64,000 nt of DNA from Erysipelothrix sp. HDW6C (GTDB lineage: Bacteria > Bacillota_I > Bacilli_A > Erysipelotrichales > Erysipelotrichaceae). The position numbers and the translations under genes are program-made. Location of the stretch: the NCBI RefSeq assembly GCF_011299615.1, contig NZ_CP049861.1, forward strand, positions 62,001-126,000, in the 5' to 3' direction. A model generated the notes under the pieces. The model worked only from the letters and a program-made list of their open reading frames with translations. It was not told the origin of the DNA and did not search any database. This document shows positions 8,353 to 15,582 of this stretch, in pieces (positions within the stretch are counted from its first letter, which is position 1; the number at the start of each line of letters is the position of its first letter).

Positions 8353-8565
8353 AACGTGCCTCCTACTTATTGCGTACAGTGTACATCAGTCCACCATAAC
8401 ATGGATCAATATGCTATAAAACACCGCATAACTGTTACCAATCTCACCAAATGCCTGAGTTCATAACATTTTTTAACTCACTTATATCATTTTTACATAT
8501 TTAATATCGTTATCTGTTAAGATAATTCAGTAAAAATACAAGGAAATGTGTTATAAGGAGAAGTT
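8353..8565. other. Intergenic region between divergent genes
   Basis: A 213-bp AT-rich spacer between divergent genes. It must hold both promoters. I could not assign a convincing -35/-10 pair. There is no hairpin with a T-tract and no repeat of note. Confidence 0.5.
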
Positions 8566-9699
8566 ATGAATAATATCATTAATTATCGTAAGAAAAGAGC
8601 CACACGCATCCTATTTATCACTGCATTTATTGTCGTGGCGCTGTTGTTTGTTTTTGGAAAACAAACTGCACAAGTATACCGCAGTGTTCGCTATATTCAA
8701 GCACCGACCGTTACAACAATTGAAGAGTTGGAAGAGGCACTCTATACAAAAGGAGCTGCCAAACTCAATGTTGAGTATCTGGATGATACGTCGATCTATT
8801 ATGGAAGTGACAATAAAGCAGAATACAGTTATGCTATCTCATTTCTTGAAGAATCATTTATTGTTGTTCTCGAGGAGGGGCGTGGCGAAGACATGCGAAC
8901 TTTTGAAGAGCCTGGCACGATCATTGTTACCCTGCCCACAGGATTCAACCATGACCAAGCGCGTGAAAGAATCATTGAAGACTACGCGGAATATTTCGAA
9001 ATGACAGAAGAAGACGTTGAACCGTATTTCTTCTCAAATGTCGTCCGTTTGGAAGGGATTCGCCCCAATGTTTACCCCGTAATCTTTTTATCACTGGGCG
9101 TACTTACCATTGGTATTGCTGCATACTTTTGGATGAGCCATCGTGCATACCATGATCTCGAGAAAAACTTTACCAGTGATGATATGAATCAAATTGATGA
9201 AGAAATGGCCAACCCAATTCTTGAACTGAACAACGTCGTTCTGACACCGACATTCTTAATTGATAAAAAGACTTTAAGTGTTGGCAAACAGTTTATTCGT
9301 ATTGAAAACATTGCTTGGATTTACATGCACGTCCAACGAACCAAAACATACGGTGTCACAACAAGCACTGTTTACTCACTTGCAGTCATGGTCGACGGTT
9401 CACGCAATCCAATTAAAATTGTCATGACAGAAGATAATGTCTACCGCATGATGGGCGAATTGCTTGCACTGAACCCAAATATTGTTCCAGGATTCCAACA
9501 ACCATGGGTTAAAGTTTGGAAAAAACATCCCCGTGTTGATATGTTCCGCCAAACTCTTGAAAATGATTTCGGACTACCTGCTACTATCAGCGAAGGCGAA
9601 TTCGAATCAAGTGAAGAAGAGACAATCACGAAAGAAGCGTCAACGGATGAAAACGAAATATCTGAAGACACAGAACAAAATAGAGAAGGACAGGAGTAA
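8566..9699 (+). CDS. Hypothetical two-TM membrane protein
   Basis: This 377-aa protein has an N-terminal TM helix (about 14-31), an extracytoplasmic domain (~33-165), a second TM helix (PVIFLSLGVLTIGIAAYFW, ~170-188) and a cytoplasmic domain. The cytoplasmic part contains a PH-like repeat pattern (ELNNVVLTPTFLIDKK...VGKQFIRIENIAWIYMH, in separate strands) and ends in an acidic, low-complexity tail. I do not recognise a named family. It has a strong RBS (AAGGAGAAGTT). It converges on a small membrane protein gene, sharing a terminator that overlaps both stop codons. Confidence 0.75.
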   Translation: MNNIINYRKKRATRILFITAFIVVALLFVFGKQTAQVYRSVRYIQAPTVTTIEELEEALYTKGAAKLNVEYLDDTSIYYGSDNKAEYSYAISFLEESFIVVLEEGRGEDMRTFEEPGTIIVTLPTGFNHDQARERIIEDYAEYFEMTEEDVEPYFFSNVVRLEGIRPNVYPVIFLSLGVLTIGIAAYFWMSHRAYHDLEKNFTSDDMNQIDEEMANPILELNNVVLTPTFLIDKKTLSVGKQFIRIENIAWIYMHVQRTKTYGVTTSTVYSLAVMVDGSRNPIKIVMTEDNVYRMMGELLALNPNIVPGFQQPWVKVWKKHPRVDMFRQTLENDFGLPATISEGEFESSEEETITKEASTDENEISEDTEQNREGQE

Positions 9700-9713
9700 T
9701 TACTCCTGTCCTT
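9686..9713. terminator. Perfect 28-bp palindromic bidirectional terminator overlapping two stop codons
   Basis: Bases 9686-9699 are the exact reverse complement of 9700-9713. T-tracts lie on the plus-strand side (TTTTTC) and nearly so on the other. The two convergent genes end exactly at the centre (stops 9697-9699 and 9700-9702), so the stem codes for the last residues of both proteins, each ending GQE. Confidence 0.85.
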
Positions 9714-9939
9714 TTTCTTCGGCGATTTCTTGTTTAATTTTTTTGTTCAAATACTCTTTACCATAATTATTGAATCCTTGGCAGACCATGATGGCTGTTA
9801 AAACCCAAACTACTCCATATACAAATTGCAAACGACTGTATATCACAAAATTAAATACGGAATCATAGTTAGCAACACGACTTGCGAGGATAAACATAAT
9901 ATGAATTGTGACCAAATGCCACCCTTTACCTTTAAACAT
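9700..9939 (-). CDS. Small membrane protein (79 aa)
   Basis: The start at 9939 has an excellent ribosome site (AAAAAGGAG) eight bases before ATG. The longer upstream reading frame is an artefact. The protein (MFKGKGWHLVTIHIM...) has two TM helices (about residues 7-24 and 37-55) and a charged C-terminal tail (KEYLNKKIKQEIAEEKGQE). The family is unknown. A -10-like TATACT (9974-9979) and a small palindrome (9953-9965) lie upstream, so it is likely transcribed alone and may be repressed. Confidence 0.75.
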   Translation of the reverse strand: MFKGKGWHLVTIHIMFILASRVANYDSVFNFVIYSRLQFVYGVVWVLTAIMVCQGFNNYGKEYLNKKIKQEIAEEKGQE

Positions 9940-9952
9940 ACGCGCTCCTTTT

Positions 9953-9965
9953 TGACACAGTGTCA
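9953..9965. promoter_or_regulatory. TGACACAGTGTCA operator-like palindrome
   Basis: This 13-bp inverted repeat is perfect except for the central base. It sits between the -10-like TATACT (minus strand, 9974-9979) and the ribosome site of the 79-aa protein gene, about where transcription would start. That is a classic place for a repressor to block. On the other side, the DeoR gene starts 66 bp away. The regulator is unidentified. Confidence 0.45.
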
Positions 9966-10005
9966 TTGCAGTCAGTATACCATATACACGCTTTGCGCAA
10001 CAATT

Positions 10006-10014
10006 TGGTATAAT
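10006..10014 (+). promoter_or_regulatory. Extended -10 promoter of the DeoR-type gene
   Basis: TGGTATAAT matches an extended -10 (TGnTATAAT). Transcription would start near 10021, so the in-frame TTG at 10019 is unlikely to be used and ATG 10031 is preferred. Confidence 0.6.
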
Positions 10015-10030
10015 TAGTTTGGGTGAAACT

Positions 10031-10825
10031 ATGAAATCAACACAAGGTGAAGTATACAAACGACGCGAAGTTATTTTGCAGCGTCTCAAATCACAGGGCA
10101 ATGTCAGTGTTAATGACCTTGCAGACGAGCTAAAAGTGTCGGTAATTACCATTCGACGTGACTTGGCTCTTTTCGAAAAGAAGCGAATGATTGAACGGAC
10201 GTATGGCGGTGCACAGTATATTGAGGGTACTGTTAATAATGAATATGATATCGCTACTGACATTCAGCATATTTACGAAGATACAACACGTGAGCAAATT
10301 GCCATAAAGGCAATGGAGATGCTACCCAGTGATGGTACCGTCTATTTTAATTCTGGTTTAACAACAAACGCAATTCTCAAACGCATCCCAAACTCCAATC
10401 TAAACATCATTACCAACAATCTCTTAACACTTTTTAATGCCCCAACAGAAAACAGCATTCAGTTTACAGGTGGCGATGTTAGTGAGAAGCACAACTCTTT
10501 CGTTGGTAATATTGCCTTACACATCATTCATTCTAACCGTGCAAAGATTTGTTTTATTGGAACAGGTGGTATCAGCAGTCGCTTGGTAACAACTCACTCA
10601 TTATTGGAAAGCCTTGTCAATCGCGCCATGATTGAAAATACCGATGGACCCAAAGTTGTTGTTGCGCAAGGGTACAAAATTGGGCGAGAGCACAACTTTA
10701 TGACCACACCTACATCATTGATCACACATCTCATTACCGATAGCAGTGCTGATAAAGATATCCTTGAAGCAATCCGTGCACAAGGTGTTACAATCATTAT
10801 TGCGGACCAATCAATCACAAAATAG
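10031..10825 (+). CDS. DeoR-family transcriptional regulator
   Basis: This 264-aa protein has an N-terminal DeoR HTH (residues ~8-60: RREVILQRLK, VNDLADELKVSVITIRRDL, and the TYGGA wing) and a C-terminal phosphosugar-sensing DeoRC domain (NSGLTTNAILKRIP, ITNNLLT, FTGGDV, FIGTGGIS). It is of typical family length. Such repressors respond to sugar phosphates. Downstream, after a terminator, is a GH1 phospho-beta-glucosidase gene, so beta-glucoside metabolism is a plausible target but unproven. The start was chosen from the extended -10 and the GGGTGA ribosome site. Confidence 0.88.
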   Translation: MKSTQGEVYKRREVILQRLKSQGNVSVNDLADELKVSVITIRRDLALFEKKRMIERTYGGAQYIEGTVNNEYDIATDIQHIYEDTTREQIAIKAMEMLPSDGTVYFNSGLTTNAILKRIPNSNLNIITNNLLTLFNAPTENSIQFTGGDVSEKHNSFVGNIALHIIHSNRAKICFIGTGGISSRLVTTHSLLESLVNRAMIENTDGPKVVVAQGYKIGREHNFMTTPTSLITHLITDSSADKDILEAIRAQGVTIIIADQSITK

Positions 10826-10842
10826 AATATAAGACCGATTGC

Positions 10843-10869
10843 GCACGATTCATTGAATCGTGCTTTTTT
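10843..10869 (+). terminator. Intrinsic terminator after DeoR-type gene
   Basis: GCACGATTC/GAATCGTGC stem with a short loop, immediately followed by TTTTTT. The signal is strong. Confidence 0.85.
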
Positions 10870-10889
10870 GTGGGTTACACTATGCATGA

Positions 10890-10904
10890 ACAAAGCGCTT
10901 ACAG
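10890..10904 (+). promoter_or_regulatory. cre-like site (CcpA) upstream of bglA
   Basis: ACAAAGCGCTTACAG contains the AAAGCGCTTACA core of catabolite-responsive elements, about 30 bp before the bglA start. It suggests carbon catabolite control of the beta-glucoside unit. HprK, encoded in this window, is consistent with this. Confidence 0.6.
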
Positions 10905-10932
10905 TTCAGATGTAGAAAAGAGATTGATTATT

Positions 10933-12330
10933 ATGACAACATTTCCAAAAGACTTTTTATGGGGAGCATCGATATCAGCTCACCAAACCGAAGGTGCCTA
11001 CGCTACTGATGGTAAAGGACTCAGTGTCCAAGATACCCGTCCCCGTGACAACAAAGATATTTGCGACTTTACCGTTGCTTCTGATTTTTATCATAACTAT
11101 AAGGAAGACATTCGCTTGCTGCACGAACTTGGTCTCAAAGTATTTCGTTTCTCGATTGCTTGGACACGTATCTTCCCAACCGGTGTTGGCCTTATAAACC
11201 CAGAGGGAGTCACTCATTATCATGATGTTATAGACACATGCTTGAGCTATGGCATCCAACCCATGATTACACTTTATCATTTTGACTTACCACAGAGTCT
11301 TGAAGACACTGGAGGTTGGAGTAATCGTGCGACTGTCAACGCGTTTGAAGATTACGCCCGATTCCTATTTACCGAGTACGGAAGCAAAGTAAAATACTGG
11401 CTAACCATCAACGAACCCAATATTATGTTACTTGTAGACAAAAAAATATTAGGAAAGCATATTCCACTTAAAGAGAAATATCAACAGTTCCACCATATAA
11501 TGATTGCGGAAAAACTCGCATTCAAAGCATGTCACGAACTAGTTGAAGGTGGACAGATTGGTCCTGTTCCGAATATATCCATTGTCTATCCCGCAACATC
11601 AAAACCACTTGATAATCAAGCATCCCTTTATTTTAATTCCATTCGAAACTGGCTTTACCTCGATTTTGCTTGCAAAGGAATTTACAATCCGATTGCACTC
11701 GATTATCTTCGTCAAAAAGATGTGGTACCACAGATGGAACCGGGTGATGATGCAATCATGAAATCAGCCTATCCAGACTTTATTTCAGTAAACTACTATT
11801 CATCTGTAACTGTTGAATATCCTGAAGCGGATGTTGACATGATGGACGGAATTTCTGACCAGCAATCCGAAGATATTATGGAGAAGGGCTTTTATAAAGG
11901 GTATACCAATACCTTCTTAACAAAAAACGAATTCAACTGGACGATCGACCCACTCGGTCTCAAAACAACAATGCAACATATTAATGATCGTTATGCATTG
12001 CCAATGATGATTACTGAGAATGGACTGGGCGCTTACGATACCTTAGAAAACGGAGAAATTCATGACGATTATCGTATTGCATACATCCGCGAACATCTCA
12101 AGGCTTGTTTAGAAGCAATGTCGAGCGGCATCACATTGCTTGGATACAGTCCTTGGTCAGCAATTGATTTGGTCAGTGTTCATGAAGGCATGCAAAAACG
12201 TTATGGATTTATCTTTGTTGATCGTACTGAAAAAGATGAGAAACAACTGAAACGATACCGTAAAGATAGTTTTTACTGGTATCAAGATATCATTAAAACC
12301 CATGGGGAAACACTACAAAAGGAGAAATAA
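10933..12330 (+). CDS. bglA: 6-phospho-beta-glucosidase, GH1
   Basis: This 465-aa GH1 enzyme has the acid/base Glu in TINEPN (E161) and the nucleophile in ITENG (E362). The C-terminal LVSVHEGMQKRYGF segment has the Ser-Lys-Tyr pattern that binds the 6-phosphate. It cleaves phosphorylated beta-glucosides (cellobiose-6P, salicin-6P and similar) in the cytoplasm after PTS uptake. The start at MTTFPKDFLWG matches family N-termini. Longer in-frame starts are unlikely. It is followed after 1 nt by an EIIC gene, so the two are an operon. Confidence 0.92.
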   Translation: MTTFPKDFLWGASISAHQTEGAYATDGKGLSVQDTRPRDNKDICDFTVASDFYHNYKEDIRLLHELGLKVFRFSIAWTRIFPTGVGLINPEGVTHYHDVIDTCLSYGIQPMITLYHFDLPQSLEDTGGWSNRATVNAFEDYARFLFTEYGSKVKYWLTINEPNIMLLVDKKILGKHIPLKEKYQQFHHIMIAEKLAFKACHELVEGGQIGPVPNISIVYPATSKPLDNQASLYFNSIRNWLYLDFACKGIYNPIALDYLRQKDVVPQMEPGDDAIMKSAYPDFISVNYYSSVTVEYPEADVDMMDGISDQQSEDIMEKGFYKGYTNTFLTKNEFNWTIDPLGLKTTMQHINDRYALPMMITENGLGAYDTLENGEIHDDYRIAYIREHLKACLEAMSSGITLLGYSPWSAIDLVSVHEGMQKRYGFIFVDRTEKDEKQLKRYRKDSFYWYQDIIKTHGETLQKEK

Positions 12331-12331
12331 C

Positions 12332-13672
12332 ATGGATAAAATTATGCAGTTCCTTGAAGCCAAGCTTCTTGGGCCACTGAATAAAATGGCCAATACAAAA
12401 TTCATTCGCGCACTTATGAATGCGGGTCTTGCAACGATACCGTTCACAATTGTTGGTTCGATTTTCTTAATATTGAATAACTTGCCGCAAATTATTCCAC
12501 CATTAAAGACATTCTTTGAAGCAACAATTTTAAATTACTCCGCAGTTTATTCGGTTGCAAATACAATGGCCTTGGGGTCAATCGCAATTTACTATGTTGC
12601 TGCAACGGGATACTACTTCACAGAAGAGTATCGCAATCGGGATGGCCTCAACCTCAATAGCTTCAACGGAGCAATTCTATCCCTCTTTGCATTTTTAATG
12701 ACAATTATTCAAGTTACAATCGTCAATGGAAAAGCAATGTTAGTTACAGACTTGACCCAAGAAACATCGGTTGTATTCAATGGTGTTTCGGTGGGTGGTT
12801 GGATCACACGTTTCAGTGGCCAAGGAATCTTTGTCGGGATCATTACGGCTGTTCTCGCAGTGCAAATTTACCGCCTGTGTGTTGTTAAGAACTTTACAAT
12901 AAAAATGCCAGAAGGGGTACCAGAAGGCGTTACACGCTCCTTCGCAGCACTTGTTCCAGCAATCATTATCGCATTTGTTATGATTTTCATTAATCTTGGT
13001 CTCGCATTTATGGGAACCGATGTTCATGCAATGCTATCCAAACCCTTTGGATTTGTGCAGGGTCTCGCAGGATCTTATCCTGGTGTCCTTGTGATTATGA
13101 TCCTTATTCACTTACTTTGGGCTGTTGGTGTTCATGGAACATCCATCATTAAAAATACATTTGTAAACCCAATACTACTTGTAGCACTGACACAAAATAT
13201 CGATGGTGCCAGCAATGTATTTGCGGGTGACTTTGTGAATATGTATTTATTCATCGGTGGTGCTGGATCAACATTGGGACTCTGTTTGCTCTTTATGTTC
13301 AAATCTCGTTCCGCTACTTTAAAAACACTTGGAAAAGCTTCCATTGTTCCTGCTATGTTTAATATTAACGAACCCATCATCTTTGGGGCACCCATTGTGT
13401 ACAACCCATATCTTATGATTCCCTTTATTATTGCACCACTTGTAAACGTAACACTTGCTTACTTCGCAACATACTTCGGTCTTGTTGGTAAGGTTGTCTC
13501 AGGGATTCCATGGGTATCTCCTGTAGGTATTGGTGCATTCTTGGGGACTGGTGGCGATTTCCGAGCCGTAATCCTTGCCTTTGTATGCCTCTTTGCTTCA
13601 ACGCTTATTTATTATCCATTCTTCAAGATGTATGACAACAAACTCTATCTTGAGGAAACACAACCAAGATAA
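12332..13672 (+). CDS. PTS EIIC, lactose/cellobiose family
   Basis: A 446-aa permease from the start MDKIMQF with ribosome site AAAAGGAGAA (the upstream in-frame ATG lies in bglA). It has about ten hydrophobic segments. Typical lichenan/cellobiose EIIC features include FNINEPIIFGAPIVYNP, split as a conserved 'NEP..FG.P.v.NP' loop, plus the HGTSIIKN stretch. EIIA and EIIB of the same family are not in the window, so the partners must come from elsewhere. It moves and phosphorylates beta-glucosides for the adjacent GH1 enzyme. Confidence 0.92.
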   Translation: MDKIMQFLEAKLLGPLNKMANTKFIRALMNAGLATIPFTIVGSIFLILNNLPQIIPPLKTFFEATILNYSAVYSVANTMALGSIAIYYVAATGYYFTEEYRNRDGLNLNSFNGAILSLFAFLMTIIQVTIVNGKAMLVTDLTQETSVVFNGVSVGGWITRFSGQGIFVGIITAVLAVQIYRLCVVKNFTIKMPEGVPEGVTRSFAALVPAIIIAFVMIFINLGLAFMGTDVHAMLSKPFGFVQGLAGSYPGVLVIMILIHLLWAVGVHGTSIIKNTFVNPILLVALTQNIDGASNVFAGDFVNMYLFIGGAGSTLGLCLLFMFKSRSATLKTLGKASIVPAMFNINEPIIFGAPIVYNPYLMIPFIIAPLVNVTLAYFATYFGLVGKVVSGIPWVSPVGIGAFLGTGGDFRAVILAFVCLFASTLIYYPFFKMYDNKLYLEETQPR

Positions 13673-13677
13673 ACATC

Positions 13678-13706
13678 AAACAGATTGCCCTGCAATCTGT
13701 TTTTTT
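13678..13706 (+). terminator. Terminator of bglA-EIIC operon
   Basis: AAACAGATTGC (13678-13688) pairs with GCAATCTGTTT (13692-13702), loop CCT, then a T-tract to 13706. Confidence 0.85.
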
Positions 13707-13725
13707 ATCCGCAAGCACAATGAAA

Positions 13726-13734
13726 TGATATAAT
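13726..13734 (+). promoter_or_regulatory. Extended -10 promoter of RpiR gene
   Basis: TGATATAAT matches the extended -10 consensus, 22 bp before ATG 13756. The ribosome site AAGGAGG lies between them. Confidence 0.6.
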
Positions 13735-13755
13735 AAGGATTCAAGGAGGACTGCT

Positions 13756-14604
13756 ATGTTACTCATTAACCGTCTTAAAAATGAAACCAACGTGTCCAGT
13801 GCTGAAGCAAAGGTGGTTGACTTTATACTTCAAGATCCCAAGCGTATTATTAATATCACAATCCACGAGCTCGCTGAACTGACCTTTTCGAGTGCATCCA
13901 CAATCACTCGCTTTTGCCGTAAGATGCAAACCGATGGGTTCTCTGATTTTAAATTGCAGCTCGCACGTGAACTGAGTGCATCCAATGTAAGTGGCGAACG
14001 TATCGAGGATAACCTCCCGTTCGCACCCAATCAAACAAGCCAAGAAATTATCAACCGAATCTTAAATCTTAATTTTCAATCGATGAACGATACTTATAAT
14101 CAAATTGACCTACCCCAAATCGAACGCATTGCGCGCCAAATCTACGAAGCACCCAGCCTGTACCTCTACGGAACCGGTCAATCATTAATCTTGGCCCAAG
14201 ACTTCCAATACAAACTTCTAAACTTGGGAATTAGCTGTGATTTGGAATCTCAAGTTGGTTTTCAAATCATGAAAGCAGGCGCACAACCCAAAGACAGTTT
14301 GGCATTGATTGTTTCATACTATGGACAAGGGCAAGAGAATAAACGGATCAAACAAGTCCTAACCGGACTGGGTATTCCTTACATTCTTTTTACCGGACCC
14401 AATGAGAATCCCTTGTGCGAAGGTGCTCATGAAGTTGTTCATGTTCCCCCACAAGAAGAACTTATCCTTAAAATGGCATCCTTCTCATCACGAACGGCAA
14501 TTCAACTCGTACTTGATTTTGTGTATGCCCTCATCTTCTCGTTTGATTATGAAAACAATCGAGGTATCAACAATATCAAGTCACGCTTGGTTAATACGAA
14601 ATAA
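13756..14604 (+). CDS. MurR/RpiR-family regulator (HTH + SIS)
   Basis: This 282-aa protein has an N-terminal RpiR HTH (residues ~1-75: SSAEAKVVDFILQDP, LAELTFSSASTITRFCRKM) and a C-terminal SIS domain (~115-260: SLYLYGTGQSLILAQDFQYKL... and ALIVSYYGQG). It is of standard family length. SIS domains bind phosphosugars. It sits between the GH1/EIIC operon and the ChbG/mannose-PTS unit, with its own extended -10 promoter and terminator. It could regulate either. Confidence 0.9.
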   Translation: MLLINRLKNETNVSSAEAKVVDFILQDPKRIINITIHELAELTFSSASTITRFCRKMQTDGFSDFKLQLARELSASNVSGERIEDNLPFAPNQTSQEIINRILNLNFQSMNDTYNQIDLPQIERIARQIYEAPSLYLYGTGQSLILAQDFQYKLLNLGISCDLESQVGFQIMKAGAQPKDSLALIVSYYGQGQENKRIKQVLTGLGIPYILFTGPNENPLCEGAHEVVHVPPQEELILKMASFSSRTAIQLVLDFVYALIFSFDYENNRGINNIKSRLVNTK

Positions 14605-14619
14605 GAGAATGAACTAAAG

Positions 14620-14646
14620 CATTGCGTATCCCGCAATGTTTTTTTG
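14620..14646 (+). terminator. Terminator of RpiR gene
   Basis: CATTGCG (14620-14626) pairs with CGCAATG (14632-14638), followed by TTTTTTTTG. Confidence 0.8.
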
Positions 14647-14700
14647 CACTTTCTCAAGGGCAAATATTAACAATGACCTTAGTACAGGAAATTCTTACAC

Positions 14701-14729
14701 TTAATGAAAGCGCTTAAAAGAAATATACT
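14701..14729 (+). promoter_or_regulatory. Promoter with embedded cre site for the ChbG/PTS unit
   Basis: TGAAAGCGCTTAAA at 14705-14718 is a near-consensus cre. TATACT at 14724-14729 is a good -10, with TTAATG (14701-14706) 17 nt upstream as a weak -35. A cre inside the promoter would let CcpA repress transcription of the downstream chbG-regulator-PTS genes. Confidence 0.65.
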
Positions 14730-14777
14730 GAAGGTGTTGAAGTACCAGCTGGCTTCAAAAAAGAGAAGGAGAATACA

Positions 14778-15557
14778 ATGAAACTATTATTTCAATCCGA
14801 TGATTATGGTTTTACTGAAGCAATCACCTATGGCATTCTCAAAGGGATTCGTGAGGGTGTCATCCGTAATACAGGCCTGTTTACCAACATGCCTTCAAGT
14901 GCCCTCGCTGCCTCACACATCAAAGATCATCCCGAGTGTTGCTTTGGGGTAGACATTAACATTGTCGCTGGACGCCCCGTGAGCGACCCCTTGAAAATTC
15001 CTGGATTGGTTGATGAACACGGTGTCTTCATTGCATCAACTCAAAGAAACCTTTCCATCAACTCACAAAATGAAAAGGTAGCAGACCCCTTTATTTATGA
15101 GGAAGTTGTCCTTGAAGCACGAGCTCAAGTCAACCGTTTTATCGAACTGGTCGGACATAAGCCCGAATATCTTCATCCACACTCTGTGATGACCGATAAC
15201 CTTGTACGTGCATTACGTGATGTCGCCCGCGAATTTGAAATCCCTTTTTCCATGGAATTTCTTGCCAATAATGGCGTACATTTTGTAAGCAATGATTGGA
15301 ATCCAAAACCCTTTAATTTGGATGTGCAAAGCAAAACAGATGTTACACACAACACACTGAGGGTCTTACCTGAAGTCTTAGAACATGAAGCTTCAATCAT
15401 AATTTGCCATGCTGGTTTCGTGGATGATGCGGTACTTGAAAATTCAACATATTCACTCATACGCGTTAAAGATCTTGCGATGGCAACAAGTCCAGCCGTT
15501 AAGGAATATCTGAATGAGCACCAAATCGAACTCATCACTTATCGCGATTTAATGTAA
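14778..15557 (+). CDS. chbG: ChbG/YdjC-like carbohydrate deacetylase
   Basis: This 259-aa protein fits the YdjC/ChbG family, which removes acetyl groups from chito-oligosaccharides, often as 6-phosphates. Visible motifs are SDDYG (8-12 region, catalytic/metal Asp), the segment FGVDINIVAGRP (56-67) and LHPHS (132-136). In most members the second motif reads GvHlnl, where His binds the metal. Here it is Asp59. The rest of the fold looks intact. It leads a run with a PRD regulator and a mannose-type PTS, as chbG accompanies chitobiose genes in E. coli. Confidence 0.8.
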   Translation: MKLLFQSDDYGFTEAITYGILKGIREGVIRNTGLFTNMPSSALAASHIKDHPECCFGVDINIVAGRPVSDPLKIPGLVDEHGVFIASTQRNLSINSQNEKVADPFIYEEVVLEARAQVNRFIELVGHKPEYLHPHSVMTDNLVRALRDVAREFEIPFSMEFLANNGVHFVSNDWNPKPFNLDVQSKTDVTHNTLRVLPEVLEHEASIIICHAGFVDDAVLENSTYSLIRVKDLAMATSPAVKEYLNEHQIELITYRDLM

Positions 15558-15582
15558 TAATGTAAGCAAGAGAGGTGTTTCT

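Noticed and set aside
10019-10030. In-frame TTG start for the DeoR gene
   Set aside because: It lies at or before the predicted transcription start from the extended -10. ATG 10031 has a better ribosome site.
9940-10263. N-terminal extension of the 79-aa membrane protein
   Set aside because: It lies antisense over the DeoR gene and its promoter. The ribosome site fits ATG 9939 only.
14727-14777. Peptide-like stretch (TEGVEVPAGFKKE) in frame before chbG
   Set aside because: It looks like coding sequence but has an in-frame stop just upstream and no start. It is too short to support a gene remnant.
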